From assembly GCA_016281435.1 (NCBI GenBank), contig JAEEIQ010000074.1, forward strand, positions 1 to 5,247: a DNA stretch of 5,247 nucleotides, given 5' to 3'. The notes under the pieces were generated by a model. The model was not told the DNA's origin and ran no database searches. It was given only the letters and a program-made list of their open reading frames with translations. Origin of the DNA: Bacteroidales bacterium. GTDB taxonomy: Bacteria; Bacteroidota; Bacteroidia; Bacteroidales; UBA932. The stretch's first letter is position 1; each line of letters begins with the position of its first letter. Positions 5,188 to 5,247 of the stretch are shown piece after piece. A program made the translations under genes and the position numbers.

Positions 5188-5221
5188 ATGTCGCGAAGAT
5201 ACAAACTTTCGCGACATTTTT
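5188..5221 (+). terminator. Terminator-like hairpin with T run
   Basis: ATGTCGCGAA (5188-5197) pairs perfectly with TTCGCGACAT (5208-5217) around a 10-nt loop. The right arm runs into TTTTT (5217-5221). This suits intrinsic termination of rightward transcription. No gene precedes it on this strand for 840 nt, so it may end a non-coding transcript or the nitroreductase message. The loop and left arm also contain, on the minus strand, TATCTTCG, a near match to the -7 element TAnnTTTG, but without a -33 partner. Confidence 0.5.
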
Positions 5222-5247
5222 ATAGCGGCACCGCCGCCGCTCGACCA

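Larger units (their letters stand above)
4746..5247. other. Gene-free region with inverted and direct repeats
   Basis: After the tandem array no open frame shows family resemblance or a plausible start. The stretch holds a small inverted repeat, the paired long hairpins, a 19-bp direct repeat, several small stem-loops and one terminator-like hairpin. The final 25 bases contain a GC-rich stem (AGCGGC, 5224-5229, with GCCGCT, 5236-5241) whose context is cut by the window edge. Confidence 0.6.

Noticed and set aside
5032..5217. Minus-strand frame of 61 codons starting in the terminator-like hairpin
   Set aside because: The ATG lies inside the inverted repeat, and the frame runs over the direct repeats and stem-loops. 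The frame also stays open to the window edge, so it could be the tail of something larger, but nothing supports that.
4955..5247. tmRNA or RNase P RNA (GGGGGCCGACTGGATA resembles a tmRNA 5' end; AGTCCGGG resembles part of RNase P; the window ends in CCA)
   Set aside because: No matching 3' acceptor arm, tag reading frame or conserved RNase P core (GAGGAAAGTC and ACAGAA) was found, and the terminal CCA is only where the window stops.

Overview
The window looks like a piece of a GC-rich member of the Bacteroidota, probably Bacteroidales. The ribosomal proteins read as that phylum (for example an L16 opening [11 protein letters not shown] and a C-minus type S14). Both promoters I can see are the phylum's TTG-N19/20-TAnnTTTG type, and most genes lack a Shine-Dalgarno sequence. 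Nothing finer can be assigned from sequence reading alone.

Left two thirds (1-3400, minus strand): nine ribosomal protein genes, read right to left as rplP (L16), rpmC (L29), rpsQ (S17), rplN (L14), rplX (L24), rplE (L5), rpsN (S14), rpsH (S8) and rplF (L6, cut by the left edge). This is the standard S10-spc order. Gaps are mostly 2-21 nt, with one 61-nt gap between rpsN and rpsH. All the proteins are near normal length and look intact. They form one co-transcribed unit that supplies both ribosomal subunits.

Breakpoint (3401-3728): the genes that normally precede rplP (rpsJ through rpsC) are absent. Instead there is a 328-nt AT-rich divergent intergenic region. It holds a promoter pointing left at the ribosomal genes, a promoter pointing right, and a 16-bp motif repeated 79 bp apart.

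Right third: a plus-strand nitroreductase-family gene (3729-4346) is followed, from the base after its stop codon, by about 900 bp without a convincing gene. That stretch contains: (i) a C-rich hierarchical tandem array (4347-4745) built from three modules of about 20 bp; (ii) a pair of long perfect hairpins sharing the same 15-nt left arm (4860-4947); and (iii) a segment (4948-5222) with small stem-loops, a 19-bp direct repeat and a terminator-like hairpin with a T run. These layers are the undescribed part of the window. They look like repeat or structured-RNA DNA, not protein-coding sequence.
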